Below are positions 5,538-7,136 of a stretch of DNA of 7,136 bases, piece after piece. Numbering within the stretch: the first letter of the stretch is position 1; each line of letters starts with the position of its first letter. Both the position numbers and the translations under genes were made by a program. The notes under the pieces were generated by a model that saw only the letters and a list, made by a program, of their open reading frames with translations, searched no databases and was not told the origin of the DNA. Source of the stretch: an uncultured Anaerococcus sp. (GTDB taxonomy: Bacteria > Bacillota > Clostridia > Tissierellales > Peptoniphilaceae); NCBI GenBank assembly GCA_902465755.1, contig CABQOK010000069.1:1-7136 (forward strand), read 5' to 3'.

Positions 5538-5543
5538 TATAAT
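5538..5543 (+). promoter_or_regulatory. -10 element of the ddl-murF operon
   Basis: A perfect TATAAT lies 32 nt upstream of the ddl ATG. No good -35 is found 16-18 bp upstream (TAGCCC at 17 bp), so the promoter is weak or activator-dependent. The rest of the 407-bp divergent region (5169-5575) is very AT-rich, with a run of eight T at 5292-5299, and I see no gene or known riboswitch in it. A possible more distal plus-strand promoter, TTGTTA-N18-TATATA, begins at 5299 but is not convincing. Confidence 0.45.
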
Positions 5544-5575
5544 CCTCATAGAATTTATATGAAAGAGAGCAAGAA

Positions 5576-6613
5576 ATGATTAATGTCTACATTTTATGTG
5601 GTGGCCCTTCAAGCGAGCACGATATCTCTTTAAGAAGTGCCCTTAACATAAGCAAAAATTTAAATGAAGAAAAATATAAGATAAAGTTGGTATATATTAA
5701 TAAAGAAGGAGCTTACTCAGATAGTTTCGATAAGATAGATACTGATAATGAGTTTGACCTAGTTAGGGAGGTTAAGGAAAATAGGACAAAGTCTATAGCG
5801 AATTTCCTCGACTGCCTATCTAAGGAAGATTATTCAAAAACTATAGTCATTCCTGCAGTCCATGGAACTTATGGAGAAGATGGAACCATCCAAGCCCTCC
5901 TCGATGTTATAGGAATTGCTTACATAGGAAATGGCCTCCTATCTTCTGCAATCTGCATGGACAAGGTTACAAGCAATGATATTTTTGAGAAAAATAATTT
6001 AAGCCAAGCTAAATATCTCTATACTAATAAGGATGGCTTTGATAGTGACTTCGCTGATAGATGTATAGAAGAGATCGGTCTTCCTCTTATAGTGAAGCCT
6101 TCTGCTAATGGGTCTTCAGTTGGGGTAAGCAAGGTTACAAATAAGGATGAGCTTCTAGCTGCTGGAGATGAAGCCTTAAGGTATGACAAAAAAGTCCTTG
6201 TAGAAGAGCTAATCGAAGGCCAAGAAATCGAGTTTGCTGTAGTTGGCTACATGAATCCAGATGTATCAGAACCTGCTGCCTATATCTCAGACCACACTTT
6301 CCTAGACTACGATGCCAAGTATTTTTCCAAGTCTACCAAGGAGACTCTTCCTTATATACTAGAAAAAGAAAAGCTTGAAGAAGCTCAAGAATTTGTAAGA
6401 TGCGCCTACGAAGCTTGTGGCTGTGAAGGCTTTGCCAGAGTTGATATCTTCCTAGGCAAAGATAATAATTTCTATGTCAATGAGATTAACACCTTCCCAG
6501 GCTTTACTCCTTCATCATTTTTCGCAAGACTTTGCGAGCTTATGTATGATGAAAGCTTTGCTCAAGTTTTGGACAGGCTAATAGAAGATGGATTTGAAAG
6601 GTGGCAACGATGA
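5576..6613 (+). CDS. ddl: D-alanine--D-alanine ligase
   Basis: This cytoplasmic ATP-grasp enzyme of 345 residues joins two D-Ala molecules with ATP hydrolysis to make the D-Ala-D-Ala end of peptidoglycan precursors. Motifs in order: GGPSSEHDISLRSA at 9-22 (Glu14 binds the first D-Ala); HGTYGEDGTIQ at 96-106; KPSANGSSVGV at 174-184 (ATP lysine and Gly/Ser-rich loop); EELIEGQEIE at 210-219; YDAKY at 245-249 (omega loop); FARVD at 286-290; and NEINTFPGFT at 302-311 (metal and second-substrate binding). Tyr249 in the omega loop is the D-Ala-D-Ala type; ligases making D-Ala-D-lactate in intrinsically vancomycin-resistant lactobacilli have Phe there. A vancomycin-susceptible precursor is therefore inferred. 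Length is at the normal 300-370. The start is supported by the family N-terminus, though the ribosome site (GAAAGAGAG) is weak. It overlaps murF by 4 nt in one operon. Confidence 0.97.
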   Translation: MINVYILCGGPSSEHDISLRSALNISKNLNEEKYKIKLVYINKEGAYSDSFDKIDTDNEFDLVREVKENRTKSIANFLDCLSKEDYSKTIVIPAVHGTYGEDGTIQALLDVIGIAYIGNGLLSSAICMDKVTSNDIFEKNNLSQAKYLYTNKDGFDSDFADRCIEEIGLPLIVKPSANGSSVGVSKVTNKDELLAAGDEALRYDKKVLVEELIEGQEIEFAVVGYMNPDVSEPAAYISDHTFLDYDAKYFSKSTKETLPYILEKEKLEEAQEFVRCAYEACGCEGFARVDIFLGKDNNFYVNEINTFPGFTPSSFFARLCELMYDESFAQVLDRLIEDGFERWQR

Positions 6614-7136
6614 TAGAAAGAAGTCTAGGCGAAATCGCCAAAATGATCGGCGGAGAAATCTCAGATAAAAAATACGCTAGTCTTAAAATTAAAGGAGTAT
6701 CTTCTGACTCAAGGACAATCCAAGAAGGAAACCTCTACATTCCTCTAATCGGAGAGGTATTTGATGGGAGACTTTTCATCAAGGAATGTGAAGATAGGGG
6801 TGCTTCTGCCTTTCTAGCAGATCATGATTGTAAGATAAAAAGCAATATATCCATTCCTTATATAAGAGTCGAAGATACATTAAAGTCTCTCCAAGATTTG
6901 GCAAGAGCCTACAGGAGCGAGCTAAAAGATACCAAAGTAATAGGCATCACAGGATCAAACGGAAAGACAACTACCAAGGACCTCCTCTACGAAGTCCTTA
7001 AGGAAAAGTACAAGGTTCAAAAGACTATAGGAAACTTAAACAACGAAATAGGAGTTCCTAAAACTATCCTCTCCCTTGATGAAGATACAAATATCGCTAT
7101 AGTAGAGATGGGAACAGATAGCTTTGGAGATATATC
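6610..7136 (+). CDS. murF: UDP-N-acetylmuramoyl-tripeptide--D-alanyl-D-alanine ligase (5' part, runs off window)
   Basis: The first 175 codons of murF are present, open to the right edge. MurF adds D-Ala-D-Ala, the product of the upstream ddl, to UDP-MurNAc-tripeptide in the cytoplasm. Visible motifs: VSSDSRTIQEGNLYIPLIGE at 30-49 (Mur ligase N-terminal UDP-binding domain); GITGSNGKTTTKD at 112-124 (ATP P-loop); TIGNLNNEIGVP at 139-150, characteristic of MurF; and VEMGTDSFGDI at 165-175, corresponding to the MurF EMG...G-E/D-I motif. The ATG overlaps the ddl stop as ATGA, and AAAGGTGG inside the last ddl codons serves as ribosome site, indicating translational coupling. The ATP-grasp-to-Mur-ligase order ddl-murF is common in Gram-positive bacteria. 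Confidence 0.95.
   Translation, partial: MIERSLGEIAKMIGGEISDKKYASLKIKGVSSDSRTIQEGNLYIPLIGEVFDGRLFIKECEDRGASAFLADHDCKIKSNISIPYIRVEDTLKSLQDLARAYRSELKDTKVIGITGSNGKTTTKDLLYEVLKEKYKVQKTIGNLNNEIGVPKTILSLDEDTNIAIVEMGTDSFGDI

Overview
The window looks like a piece of an AT-rich Bacillota chromosome, most plausibly a Gram-positive anaerobic coccus of the Peptoniphilaceae (Anaerococcus or Peptoniphilus type). The basis is codon use, strong AAGGAGG-type ribosome binding sites, an IsaA/Apf-like secreted transglycosylase, an SdrD-type surface protein, the ACT/UPF0210 gene pair and a ddl-murF operon. The genus is an inference. No phage, CRISPR, rRNA or tRNA signal was found.

Layout. Positions 1-1449 (minus) hold the first 483 residues of a secreted surface protein: signal peptide, an unrecognised beta-rich N-terminal region, then an SdrD B-like domain. 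The gene runs off the left edge. Positions 1623-3783 (minus) are a compact operon read in the order ACT-domain protein, UPF0210/'PFL-like' protein, cyclophilin, with gaps of 1 and 9 nt and a terminator at its end. Positions 3784-4286 have no convincing gene. They hold the operon promoter, two tandem terminators and a GC-rich (about 53% G+C by hand count), hairpin-packed island of about 340 bp. Positions 4287-5168 (minus) encode a secreted two-SH3-domain protein with a C-terminal lytic-transglycosylase-like domain. Positions 5169-5575 are a very AT-rich divergent promoter region. Positions 5576-7136 (plus) carry ddl and the start of murF, overlapping by 4 nt.

How it fits together. The right half concerns the cell wall: Ddl makes D-Ala-D-Ala, MurF attaches it to the UDP-MurNAc tripeptide, and the divergent SH3/transglycosylase protein probably remodels finished peptidoglycan. 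A perfect match to the WalR (YycF) consensus lies just upstream of the transglycosylase gene, suggesting control by the WalRK two-component system. The left half combines housekeeping (cyclophilin, ACT/UPF0210) with an adhesin-like surface protein.

The most unusual element is the island at 3941-4288. It contains many short perfect hairpins, mostly with 3-nt loops, grouped inside longer closing helices to give predicted multi-branch junctions. It also contains a 30-nt double-hairpin module present twice, whose only two differences are the middle bases of the two loops. It is either an unrecognised structured RNA or a cluster of mobile palindromic elements; the sequence alone cannot decide, nor fix the transcribed strand.
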